Shown: in pieces, positions 1 to 5,909 of the stretch
Layout: each line of letters begins with the position of its first letter
Position numbering within the stretch: the stretch's first letter is position 1
Notes under the pieces: model-generated
The model's database searches: none
Told to the model about the DNA's origin: nothing
The model's input: the letters and a program-made list of their open reading frames with translations, nothing else
Made by a program: the position numbers and the translations under genes
DNA from: Clostridiales bacterium
Lineage (GTDB): Bacteria > Bacillota > Clostridia > Oscillospirales > Acutalibacteraceae
Length of the DNA stretch: 7,284 bases
NCBI GenBank assembly: GCA_020860025.1
Contig: JAJBVC010000089.1
Coordinates: 1-7,284, forward strand
Direction of reading: 5' to 3'

Positions 1-33
1 GCATATATCAATCACCATATAAATAGTTAGTTT

Positions 34-91
34 AAAAGACGGCATAATCTTAAATTAAAATCATAAATTAAAATGAACTGATGTTGCCGTC
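34..91 (-). terminator. Possible long-loop terminator at the end of the head operon
   Basis: On the minus strand GACGGCA (91-85) can pair with TGCCGTC (44-38) across a 40-base AT-rich loop. The second arm is followed directly by TTTT. The 7-bp stem is perfect and GC-containing, but the loop is far longer than in a normal intrinsic terminator. It would lie over the last codons of the 29-codon ORF. I treat it as a weak candidate. Confidence 0.2.
49..74. repeat. Tandem 13-bp AT-rich direct repeat
   Basis: Two adjacent 13-base copies, cttaaattaaaat (49-61) and cataaattaaaat (62-74), differ at one position. They cover the stop codon of the 29-codon ORF and mark the point where dense coding ends. 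The repeat may be a slippage or deletion scar, or simply low-complexity DNA. Confidence 0.6.
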
Positions 92-157
92 ATATCTTTT
101 TTGGTCAAGCCTGACAAGCTCGCTGATTTCCTCCGCCGATGTTAAAGCGTCATTCAT
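68..157 (-). CDS. 29-codon ORF at the end of the head module, possibly a truncated gene
   Basis: The reading frame begins MNDALTSAEEISELV, ends SSF and stops at TAA (70-68). I do not recognise a family. The start looks real: a GGAGGTGAG ribosome binding site (170-162) lies at good distance from the ATG, and the ATG overlaps the stop of the preceding gene by 8 bases, the usual phage translational coupling. The first half is acidic and probably helical. All three minus-strand frames meet stops within the next 40 or so bases, so no longer protein can be restored by one frameshift. It could be a genuine very small protein or the surviving 5' end of a larger gene, for example a tail gene, lost by deletion. 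The second reading is inference from the position and the abrupt change to AT-rich sequence. Confidence 0.5.
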   Translation of the reverse strand: MNDALTSAEEISELVRLDQKRYDGNISSF

Positions 158-560
158 CCGACTCACCTCCGAAATCAAAATGTTCGCTGAACGTGAACAC
201 GCTTTTTAAAACGTATGCACCGAGAGATGAGTCAAATTCAACACGATTTGCCGAGACAGATATAACCCCAAGCTCCCAGGCGTCGGCGCAAAGGCGAATA
301 AACTCCTCTGACATTTGAGCGTTACCCGATTTAGCCGGAACAAAAATATCGGCAAAAATACTTGCCTTTCCGAAATCGCCGTCATTTCCGATTGAAGTGC
401 TTTCAAGAGATATATCGGTAAGTCCCACCGCAATAATATTTTCACTTAAAAGCGTAGGCTTAACCTTGCACGGATATGCGTAAATTACTTTTGTCGAGCT
501 GAAATACTCATCGGCTTTTATCGCCTTTACAAAATTATCAAGCAGCAATGTCAAGGTCAT
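150..560 (-). CDS. Putative tail-terminator / neck completion protein
   Basis: This 136-residue protein lies where siphovirus modules encode the last neck protein, after the head-closure gene and before the major tail gene. The N-terminus (MTLTLLLDNF) is followed by mixed strands. Around residues 65-85 a FADIFVPAKSG stretch leads into a helix (SEEFIRLCADAWELG), and the end reads as alternating strands finishing SVFTFSEHFDF and an acidic tail. This helix-plus-sheet pattern fits tail-terminator or completion proteins (gpU/Tc1-like), but no diagnostic motif is visible, so the role rests on order and size. The ATG has a GGAGGG ribosome binding site 8 bases away. The gene overlaps the upstream one by 23 bases, which suggests coupled translation. 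Confidence 0.6.
   Translation of the reverse strand: MTLTLLLDNFVKAIKADEYFSSTKVIYAYPCKVKPTLLSENIIAVGLTDISLESTSIGNDGDFGKASIFADIFVPAKSGNAQMSEEFIRLCADAWELGVISVSANRVEFDSSLGAYVLKSVFTFSEHFDFGGESDE
162..170 (-). promoter_or_regulatory. Near-ideal ribosome binding site of the 29-codon ORF
   Basis: The minus strand reads GGAGGTGAG, with the GGAGG core 8 bases before the ATG at 157-155. It is one of the best Shine-Dalgarno matches in the window and is the main reason to treat the tiny ORF as a real gene start. Confidence 0.7.
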
Positions 561-906
561 CGTAATTTCCCTCCGTTATCTTTCTCACTACGGCAGTATA
601 ATATATAATCTCATCGTCAATTTTTACACTGTCACGGTTTTTAAACTCATAGCTGTCGTCTCCGAAAGTCAGTAAAGCGTCGTCGGACAGCGACTTTATA
701 TTATGGTCGAACGGCCCTATATAGAGATAATATTCGCTGTAGTGCTTGCCAAGCTCTGTTTGAGTTCCCTCAAATGCTGAACTCTTTTTTCTCCACAAAT
801 GATTCAGTACAGCGTGAAACGGAGTTGAAACCCAGTCACCGTCTTTAAGATACACTTTATTGCCTATTCTCTTTAGCTGAGTTTGAATTATTTTTGCGTC
901 GTTCAA
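538..906 (-). CDS. Putative head-closure (head-tail joining) protein
   Basis: This 122-residue protein starts with TTG (906-904), supported by an AAGGTGG ribosome binding site 7 bases upstream. No ATG in frame would leave a sensible protein. After a helical, basic first third (IIQTQLKRIGNKVYLKDG, then FHAVLNHLWRKKSS) comes a strand-rich part with YYLYIGPFDHN, LLTFGDDSYEFKNRDSV and EIIYYTAVVRKI. A small beta-barrel of this kind near the end of a head cluster is typical of stopper or head-closure proteins (SPP1 gp16/Hc1-like), which plug the connector after DNA packaging. The family call is inference from position, size and strand pattern. The gene begins 2 bases after the stop of the connector gene and overlaps the next gene by 23 bases. 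Confidence 0.6.
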   Translation of the reverse strand: MNDAKIIQTQLKRIGNKVYLKDGDWVSTPFHAVLNHLWRKKSSAFEGTQTELGKHYSEYYLYIGPFDHNIKSLSDDALLTFGDDSYEFKNRDSVKIDDEIIYYTAVVRKITEGNYDDLDIAA

Positions 907-908
907 AG

Positions 909-1304
909 CTACACCACCTTAAAAGCAAACGAACCCTCGTTTATCACTCCACCGCATTCGGCAAGAGCCGTTTCAAGAAGCAGACGTGCGTTTTCCTCTG
1001 AAGTTGTGCCCTTTGTATAACTTACATCTCCCGCACTGAAAGAGGTTATACCGCTTTGAGTATTTTCTAAAAGTACCTGACGATAAAACGCTTTTACGGC
1101 ACAGTAATAAACAACGGCGCTGTTATTTTCATATTGCGAATCAGCCAGCTTGTCCGATACCGATTCAATCACACTCTCAATATTGCTTTTATAGTCCTCA
1201 GCCTCATCTTCCGTAATACCCATAAGAGAAGAAAAAGCTGTTTTTACTAAGTTATAATCTGTTATATTTATCACCTTCAATAAATTCTTACAGTCTTTGT
1301 TCAT
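909..1304 (-). CDS. Putative head-tail connector protein (gp6/adaptor-like)
   Basis: This 131-residue, mainly helical protein is the first gene after the major capsid gene, the usual place of the connector that docks under the portal (HK97 gp6 / SPP1 gp15 type). The predicted helices are roughly residues 17-30, 33-58 (acidic, EDEAEDYKSNIESVIESVSDKL), 64-82 (AVVYYCAVKAFYRQVLLE) and 100-117 (SEENARLLLETALAEC), with a short strand-like SFSAGDVSYTKG loop between the last two. An acidic helix, a helix rich in A/Y/F, then a loop carrying a GDV-type segment is the familiar pattern of these adaptors. The ATG lacks a clear ribosome binding site, unlike every neighbour. An AAGGTGAT stretch lies inside the coding region around codons 10-12, but no usable start follows it. 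Identity is inferred from order and fold pattern. Confidence 0.65.
   Translation of the reverse strand: MNKDCKNLLKVINITDYNLVKTAFSSLMGITEDEAEDYKSNIESVIESVSDKLADSQYENNSAVVYYCAVKAFYRQVLLENTQSGITSFSAGDVSYTKGTTSEENARLLLETALAECGGVINEGSFAFKVV
914..920 (-). promoter_or_regulatory. Ribosome binding site supporting the TTG start at 906
   Basis: AAGGTGG on the minus strand lies 7 bases before TTG. It overlaps the last codons of the upstream connector gene and fixes the TTG as the likely start. Confidence 0.6.
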
Positions 1305-1343
1305 TTGATTTTTACTTGATTTTTCATTCGATTTATCAAAACC

Positions 1344-1375
1344 GTCAACACCCTGCTTTACAACAAGGTGTCAAC
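1344..1375 (-). terminator. Hairpin between the major capsid and connector genes (attenuator or mRNA stabiliser)
   Basis: The minus-strand RNA can fold GUUGACACCUUG (1375-1364) against CAGGGUGUUGAC (1355-1344) around an 8-base loop. This gives 12 pairs, three of them G·U. The plus-strand RNA would have mismatches at those positions, so the fold belongs to the phage transcript. Only four U residues follow (GGUUUUG), so full termination is unlikely. A partial terminator that lowers connector expression relative to capsid, or a 3' stabiliser for capsid mRNA, fits better. Nothing else recognisable lies in the 114-bp gap. Confidence 0.5.
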
Positions 1376-1418
1376 GAAAAAATATTTCTACTCCCTAAGT
1401 ATGTTTTAATATTGATTT

Positions 1419-2408
1419 TTATGAATTTAGGACACAAGTAGCATCGTCAAATATTCTTGAAAATCCTACGATTGTAGAAATAGTTGCTCTTTCAAGCTGA
1501 CGGTCAATAAGTTTGTCGAAATCTGTCACAATACCGCCTGCCTGTACCTTTTCAAGCGCACAGCTCTTGTCTATTGCAAGAATAGTGCCGTCGTTTGCGT
1601 CGTTATATCGTACAATTTCAGCACCGAACGGCGTAATCATATTGCCTGTTGCGTGGAAGTTCAGTCCCGCTGTCGAATCCTTAAACTCATCAAACATAAG
1701 CATATTCGCAATATCTGACGGAGCGCAAATCATAGTCGTCATTTTATAAGGGCTGAACTCTTTCCACAAATTAACAAGGTCACTGTATGTAACTGTGCCT
1801 GTTTCGGATGTAACAGTCTTTAAATTCTCATTGTCGCTGAGAATGCTTACTGCGTCGGCAAATTCACTGTTAGAGATATAATTTCCTATTTGGCGAAGAG
1901 TTACGGTGAACAAATCAAGACGCTGATATTTAATCGCTTCATATGATGCAACAAGCATTTTACCGTGCTTGTGAAGTTCTGTAAGAGAGTCCTTAACAGT
2001 AATTGTCGCTTCGGGGAATGTCTCACCTTCGGCAATATTTGCAAATGTCCTGTCGTCTGCTGAAATTACGCTTTCTATTGAACGATAATCGAGAGAGTCG
2101 ATATTTGTCGTTGTGGCAATAATTTTTTCAATCTTGTTTTCATCCTCAAGTCCTGTACGAACGGCTCTGCTTATATATTCGGGGAACAAAGCCGCAGAAT
2201 CGGTTGTGCTGAAGAATTTTGAAACAGTGTCCGAATCATTTCCGCTTACCTTAATATCAAATCTTTTGAGCTGTCGCTGATATGCGTCAAGTCCCTCGAG
2301 AGAAGTTCCCTTGTAATTTTCCGACGGGTCAATTTGCTCAAGTGCGTCAGTGAATGATTTTCCCGTTGTGTAAAGTCCCTTTTCAAGTTTAATGTTATCA
2401 TAAGCCAT
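1419..2408 (-). CDS. Phage major capsid protein (HK97 fold)
   Basis: This 329-residue protein builds the icosahedral shell. It directly follows the protease/scaffold gene and is one of the larger genes of the module, as expected. A short N-terminal arm (residues 1-55, with AYQRQLKRF at 42-50) leads into DTVSKFFSTTDSAALFPEYI (60-79). That segment, with its SAALFPEYISR signature, is common in capsid proteins of Firmicute siphoviruses. An E-loop-like stretch (about 90-160) and an alpha/beta P-domain/A-domain follow, with TYSDLVNLWKEF and a TTMICAPSDIANMLMFDEF segment near 208-243. The C-terminus ends in a strand-rich GIVTDFDK...TIVGFSRIFDDATCVL. There is no long scaffold-type N-terminal extension, which matches a separate scaffold encoded with the protease. 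ATG at 2408 has a perfect AGGAGGT site 10 bases upstream. Confidence 0.87.
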   Translation of the reverse strand: MAYDNIKLEKGLYTTGKSFTDALEQIDPSENYKGTSLEGLDAYQRQLKRFDIKVSGNDSDTVSKFFSTTDSAALFPEYISRAVRTGLEDENKIEKIIATTTNIDSLDYRSIESVISADDRTFANIAEGETFPEATITVKDSLTELHKHGKMLVASYEAIKYQRLDLFTVTLRQIGNYISNSEFADAVSILSDNENLKTVTSETGTVTYSDLVNLWKEFSPYKMTTMICAPSDIANMLMFDEFKDSTAGLNFHATGNMITPFGAEIVRYNDANDGTILAIDKSCALEKVQAGGIVTDFDKLIDRQLERATISTIVGFSRIFDDATCVLNS

Positions 2409-2429
2409 AATTAAAAAAACCTCCTGTAG

Positions 2430-2789
2430 TTATATTTTGAACTGGTCAAATGATTGTGCTTTTGATGGTGCTTTCGTTTTTGAATTTTGAAGCTGAAGCA
2501 TAGGCTCATTGCTCTTTTTCATTTTTAAAAATGCGTTTTTAAAAGATATAAGCTCATTTGTTGTCATTACCTGTGCAACGGCTGAAAACACCTTAATATC
2601 CATTGCCGGCATTGTGACAGCGCATAAAGCCACAACCTCATCCGTTAAATTTTTCTTGTATTCTCTTCCAAGCTGCGCCTCGTCGCTGAGTTCGTCAAAA
2701 GCCTTTGCCACAGCCTGAGCCTGATATTTTGACAGCGTAATACTCTCGCTGTCGCCGATAGATTTAATTTTCTCAATAACATCTGTCAT
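2430..2789 (-). other. Possible nested ORF for a free scaffold protein
   Basis: Met224 of the protease gene (2789-2787) lies almost exactly at the protease/scaffold junction. It is preceded by AAAAGGACGAG, which offers AGGA 10 bases and GAG 6 bases before the ATG. Starting there would give a 119-residue helical protein sharing the C-terminus of the fusion. This would parallel lambda, where Nu3 is made from within the C protease gene. The arrangement is inferred from the sequence. Confidence 0.35.
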
Positions 2790-3458
2790 ATTTATCTCGT
2801 CCTTTTCTGAATTAAATGATTTTGTAACTCCGGCTTCACGCTGAGCAGGTACGGCGACAAAGCTGAATTCATACGCATCACGAATGTCATATAAAATCGA
2901 ATACGCCGTTTTGCCGTCGTATACTTTCCCGTTTTTGTGGGAGCAGCCGCCGTTTCTCTTATCGCCCGAGCATATTGAGCAAACGCTTTTTCCGACAGAG
3001 CAGGACACGGAAACCTCTTTTTTTATACCTGCTTCAATTTCTGTTATAAGAGGCATATTCTCATCGCTTTTAACCATATACGCTTTCGCTTTAAGCTCGT
3101 AAAAATCATCGCCGTCGGCTGTTTTCCTGCCGTCAGCCTTTTCAACCCAAGTATCAAAAATACGTGCCTTTTGGTCGCTTGATTTCATTGAGTGGTCGCA
3201 AATTCCCGTCTTGCCCAAAAATTTCTCAGCCATTGTGTTAAGCGCTTCAAGAGAGAATTTCTCATAATCTCTGTCTATATCATTGTTGCAGAGAACAACG
3301 CTGAAAACATAAAAACTTTCAGCCGTAAAATCGCTTCTTGTGTATTCGTTTATCTTCTTTAAATCGTCGTCGGACACGTCGAGACTCTTTTCAATATATC
3401 CGTCTCTGTAACCGTATTTGTAACGCTGTTTGTATCCGTCTTTATTTGCGTAATTCAA
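2430..3458 (-). CDS. Prohead protease with C-terminal scaffold-like domain and a Cys/His knuckle insert
   Basis: This 342-residue protein would cleave scaffold and capsid during head maturation. Motifs of herpesvirus/HK97-type prohead proteases appear in order: His89 in GICDHS, the serine motif EVSVSCSV (148-155, Ser150 the likely nucleophile), and Glu197 in AYEFSFVAVPAQ (195-206), matching the family's E-x-S-x-V-x-V-P-A ending. Between serine and glutamate sits a C160-x2-C163-x8-C172-x-H174 group, a likely metal-binding insert. Residues from about 215 on are helical and charged, with no protease motif, and end SFDQFKI; this half resembles a scaffold. The N-terminus is oddly rich in Tyr and basic residues. 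The start is TTG immediately after the portal stop, with AAAGGAA 9 bases upstream; the next in-frame Met is residue 76, inside the domain. The motif match is what I see, and the catalytic assignment is inference. Confidence 0.8.
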   Translation of the reverse strand: MNYANKDGYKQRYKYGYRDGYIEKSLDVSDDDLKKINEYTRSDFTAESFYVFSVVLCNNDIDRDYEKFSLEALNTMAEKFLGKTGICDHSMKSSDQKARIFDTWVEKADGRKTADGDDFYELKAKAYMVKSDENMPLITEIEAGIKKEVSVSCSVGKSVCSICSGDKRNGGCSHKNGKVYDGKTAYSILYDIRDAYEFSFVAVPAQREAGVTKSFNSEKDEINMTDVIEKIKSIGDSESITLSKYQAQAVAKAFDELSDEAQLGREYKKNLTDEVVALCAVTMPAMDIKVFSAVAQVMTTNELISFKNAFLKMKKSNEPMLQLQNSKTKAPSKAQSFDQFKI

Positions 3459-4580
3459 TTAAGCCAATTCCTTTCTTATTTTTTCCGCCTGTGCGGTATA
3501 AAGCTGTGCCTTTGCGTGGTCACATTCATCCTGTAACGTAATATCATTCCATACCACTCCGGCATTTTCGCTGTAACCGTTAAGAGAGAGATACATATTG
3601 CCTATTTTCATAATAACCGGCGTCAATATTCGGCGGTACGATTCAAGCTCTGTCGTAAGAATATCAGCCTGCTGCGTACTCATTCTTTCGGTTGACGACC
3701 AGGACAGTCCGAGCATAAACGGCGGAAGCGACGTCTTTGCGACAATCTGCTCCAAAAGCTGTTTTACCGGTATTTCACTGTCGAGCATTAAATTGTCAGA
3801 CCCTATTACCTTAACGCTTACATCTCCGACTGCTATAAAATCCTTAACGCTTTTTGAATCCATTGCGTCTTTCCAGGCGCTTGCAACAGAGTTTGCTCTC
3901 TCGGCGGCGTCATATCCTGCACTGTCGTCGGGCTTGCATATTACGGCGTATCTTAAATTACCGGCGTGTTCCCAGTTCTGCCCTATTGTGTTGTAAATTT
4001 TCATCAGAATATCGCTTATAAACGGCAGTCCTCTCAGCAGGCTTGTACCGCAAAGTTCTCCCGGCTGCGGATTAAGCACCGAATACAAAATAAGCTGCGG
4101 ATATTTAACGGCAATGCCACTGTTGTAAAACTCAACGTCAATACCGTTTTGACTGCGTTTAAGTTCCAAATCCGCAAGTTCACTGTTATAAAGAGCGTAA
4201 ATTCCGTTCTCATCCATAACTATTTCACCTATCGCCGTACCGAATGTCAAAAGCTGATTGAGGTAATTAGAGATAAAAGAGTTAATTCCCCTTTGATTTC
4301 CGCCTACGTTAATATCGGCAAAATAAGCGTTCATTTGCTCGTTAAGGGAGTCATTTCCCGTTTCAAAGCTGAAGCCTTCTGTCAAACGTACAATCTTGTC
4401 AACAGCAACGTCTAAAATCGGCACCGCCTCACGAAGCTGTGCGTATATCCTCTCCTGAATTCCCATAGGAAAATATGAAGAGAGATTTTGATACGGATGA
4501 GAACTTACCGATGACGTTTGAACGGATGTTACAGCCTGCACGGAACTCGATTTATTCTTTTTGAAATTAAATAAGCCCAA
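3459..4580 (-). CDS. Phage portal protein
   Basis: This 373-residue protein forms the ring at the special vertex through which the terminase pumps DNA and to which the connector binds. It lies directly after the large terminase. The order is a Ser/Thr/Val-rich N-terminus (1-30), AQLREAVPILDVAVDKIVRLTEG (47-69), a strand-rich wing region (110-175, FGTAIGEIV), the GTSLLRGLPFI segment (178-188) leading into the clip/stem helices, and the crown-side AKTSLPPFMLGLSWSSTERMST (281-302) followed by a long helix ILTTELESYRRIL. These last two segments are characteristic of portals. It is slightly short for a portal (often 400-500 residues) but looks complete. The start is TTG (4580-4578) with AAAGGTGA 7 bases upstream. 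An ATG 8 bases earlier is in another frame. The stop abuts the next gene's TTG. Confidence 0.85.
   Translation of the reverse strand: MGLFNFKKNKSSSVQAVTSVQTSSVSSHPYQNLSSYFPMGIQERIYAQLREAVPILDVAVDKIVRLTEGFSFETGNDSLNEQMNAYFADINVGGNQRGINSFISNYLNQLLTFGTAIGEIVMDENGIYALYNSELADLELKRSQNGIDVEFYNSGIAVKYPQLILYSVLNPQPGELCGTSLLRGLPFISDILMKIYNTIGQNWEHAGNLRYAVICKPDDSAGYDAAERANSVASAWKDAMDSKSVKDFIAVGDVSVKVIGSDNLMLDSEIPVKQLLEQIVAKTSLPPFMLGLSWSSTERMSTQQADILTTELESYRRILTPVIMKIGNMYLSLNGYSENAGVVWNDITLQDECDHAKAQLYTAQAEKIRKELA
3468..3474 (-). promoter_or_regulatory. Ribosome binding site supporting the TTG start at 3458
   Basis: AAAGGAA on the minus strand lies 9 bases before TTG, inside the end of the portal gene. 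The portal stop and this start abut as TAATTG, so ribosomes can pass directly from one gene to the next. Confidence 0.5.
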
Positions 4581-4587
4581 AGCCTCA

Positions 4588-4595
4588 TCACCTTT
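4588..4595 (-). promoter_or_regulatory. Ribosome binding site supporting the portal TTG start
   Basis: AAAGGTGA on the minus strand, 7 bases before TTG at 4580. The site is formed in part by the last, most diverged unit of the 12-bp tandem repeat. Confidence 0.6.
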
Positions 4596-4649
4596 CTGTT
4601 TATATTTTTGTTTATATCTTTATTTGTATTTTTATTTGTCTTTTTATTT
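4590..4649 (-). repeat. Five degenerate 12-bp tandem repeats between terminase and portal
   Basis: Read on the minus strand, the units are AAATAAAAAGAC, AAATAAAAATAC, AAATAAAGATAT, AAACAAAAATAT and AAACAGAAAGGT. Adjacent units match at 9 to 11 of 12 positions. The first unit contains the terminase TAA, the second and third repeat TAA in the same frame, and units four and five carry CAA and CAG there. The last unit supplies part of the portal ribosome binding site. The repeat makes an A-rich, probably unstructured leader for portal translation. Confidence 0.75.
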
Positions 4650-5909
4650 CTGCTTTCTTTCTACCGCAAGGGACGCAAAGCCTTCGCCGTCGCTTTGATT
4701 ATGCAAAGCCGTTGAAACAAAATAGCGAAGGTCGTCCATTGCGTGGTCATTTTCTTTTACGGGAGCGTCCTTTTTTATACCATTATCCCAGCGGTAAACC
4801 GAAAACTCACGAATACAGTCACGGCAGTTCGGGGAAATATAAATCTCATTATTTTTAAGTGCCTGGCAAACTCTGCTTATGCCGAAAAGCACATCGTTGT
4901 TCGCCTTGATTACTCTGTATTTTCCGTGTCGTTTAACCGTTTGAATAAAGGAAGCAGCCGACGGGTCTATTATCAGAGCTTCTATTTTTCTGTTTTGTAC
5001 AAGTTTTTCAAGTTCACGGTAATATTCCTCATCGGTAAGCTGAACTCCCGTCTCTCGTGATGAATGATAATATTCGTCAATTCTGTACCAACCGTCTTCG
5101 CCCTCTCCCCAAAGACCCAAAGAAAAAGGATTTACCGTTCCGTAGTCGCAAGAGAGATAGAATTTTTTGATATTGCCCGAATATTCTTTAACGTGACGGC
5201 TGCTGTCAAACATAGGATAAACAATTCCGTCGGCGCTCACCCATTTGCCCTCAACAAACCGCCTGTAAAATGCGCCCGAATATAGATTTTTGTACCGCTC
5301 AATCACCTGCTTTGAAAGAGAGGGATTATCCTCCATTTTAAAATGAATATAAAGCATATTCTTTTCACGGCACTTTTTAATCCATTCGTTATAAAACCAA
5401 TGATACGGATGTTCGGGATTGCAGTTAAAGAAATATTTAGCATTATCAAGCGAACATCTTGCAAGAGCCTGCTCAACGAATGAGCGAGGCATAAGCGTCA
5501 CCTCATCAAGCATTATACCGCCCAATGTCATACCCTGAATAAGAGAAGCGGATGATTCATCACGTCCGCCGAAAAGATAAAAAGTGTTTGTTACGTTTCC
5601 GATAGATATTTCAATCAGATTTCGGCTGATTTTGTATTCGTATGTAAAGCCAAGTTCAGTCAGAGCGGGCATTAAAGGCGTAATTACATTCCGTCTCAGA
5701 GAAGCGATAGTTTTTCCGCAAAATGCAAATGTTGTATCGCTGAAATTGTAAAACGCCCAAAATATAAAAGAAATACTCATTGAAAGAGTTTTACCCGAAC
5801 GAACCGCACCGTCGCAGATAATTCCGTTTCTTTCTTTTCCGTCGCTGTTTTTGCACCACCAGTTTAAAACCTTGAGCTGTTTTGGAGAGAATTCGACAAA
5901 TTTAAACAT
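4644..5909 (-). CDS. terL: Terminase large subunit (ATPase and nuclease)
   Basis: This is the motor that cuts concatemeric DNA and drives it into the prohead. With the ATG at 5909 it has 421 residues, normal for the PBSX/XtmB-like group. The N-terminal ATPase shows an adenine-side FSPKQLKVL (7-15), Walker A GAVRSGKT (34-41), Walker B GGIMLDEV with Asp135-Glu136, and a coupling motif FNCNPEHPYHW (161-171). The C-terminal RNase-H-like nuclease shows Asp255 in LSCDYGTVNP, Asp315 in ALIIDPSA, and Asp388/Asp392/Asp393 in NDHAMDDLRYF, so both active sites look intact. An earlier in-frame ATG at 5918 lies directly against its upstream GGAG, while the ATG at 5909 has that GGAG at 9 bases, so 5909 is preferred. 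The chosen start overlaps the small-subunit stop by 8 bases. Confidence 0.93.
   Translation of the reverse strand: MFKFVEFSPKQLKVLNWWCKNSDGKERNGIICDGAVRSGKTLSMSISFIFWAFYNFSDTTFAFCGKTIASLRRNVITPLMPALTELGFTYEYKISRNLIEISIGNVTNTFYLFGGRDESSASLIQGMTLGGIMLDEVTLMPRSFVEQALARCSLDNAKYFFNCNPEHPYHWFYNEWIKKCREKNMLYIHFKMEDNPSLSKQVIERYKNLYSGAFYRRFVEGKWVSADGIVYPMFDSSRHVKEYSGNIKKFYLSCDYGTVNPFSLGLWGEGEDGWYRIDEYYHSSRETGVQLTDEEYYRELEKLVQNRKIEALIIDPSAASFIQTVKRHGKYRVIKANNDVLFGISRVCQALKNNEIYISPNCRDCIREFSVYRWDNGIKKDAPVKENDHAMDDLRYFVSTALHNQSDGEGFASLAVERKQK

Noticed and set aside
3598..4415. Plus-strand open frames of 132 and 149 codons opposite the portal gene
   Set aside because: They are antisense to a clearly conserved gene, lack good ribosome binding sites and have no recognisable protein features. 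They follow from codon bias on the other strand.
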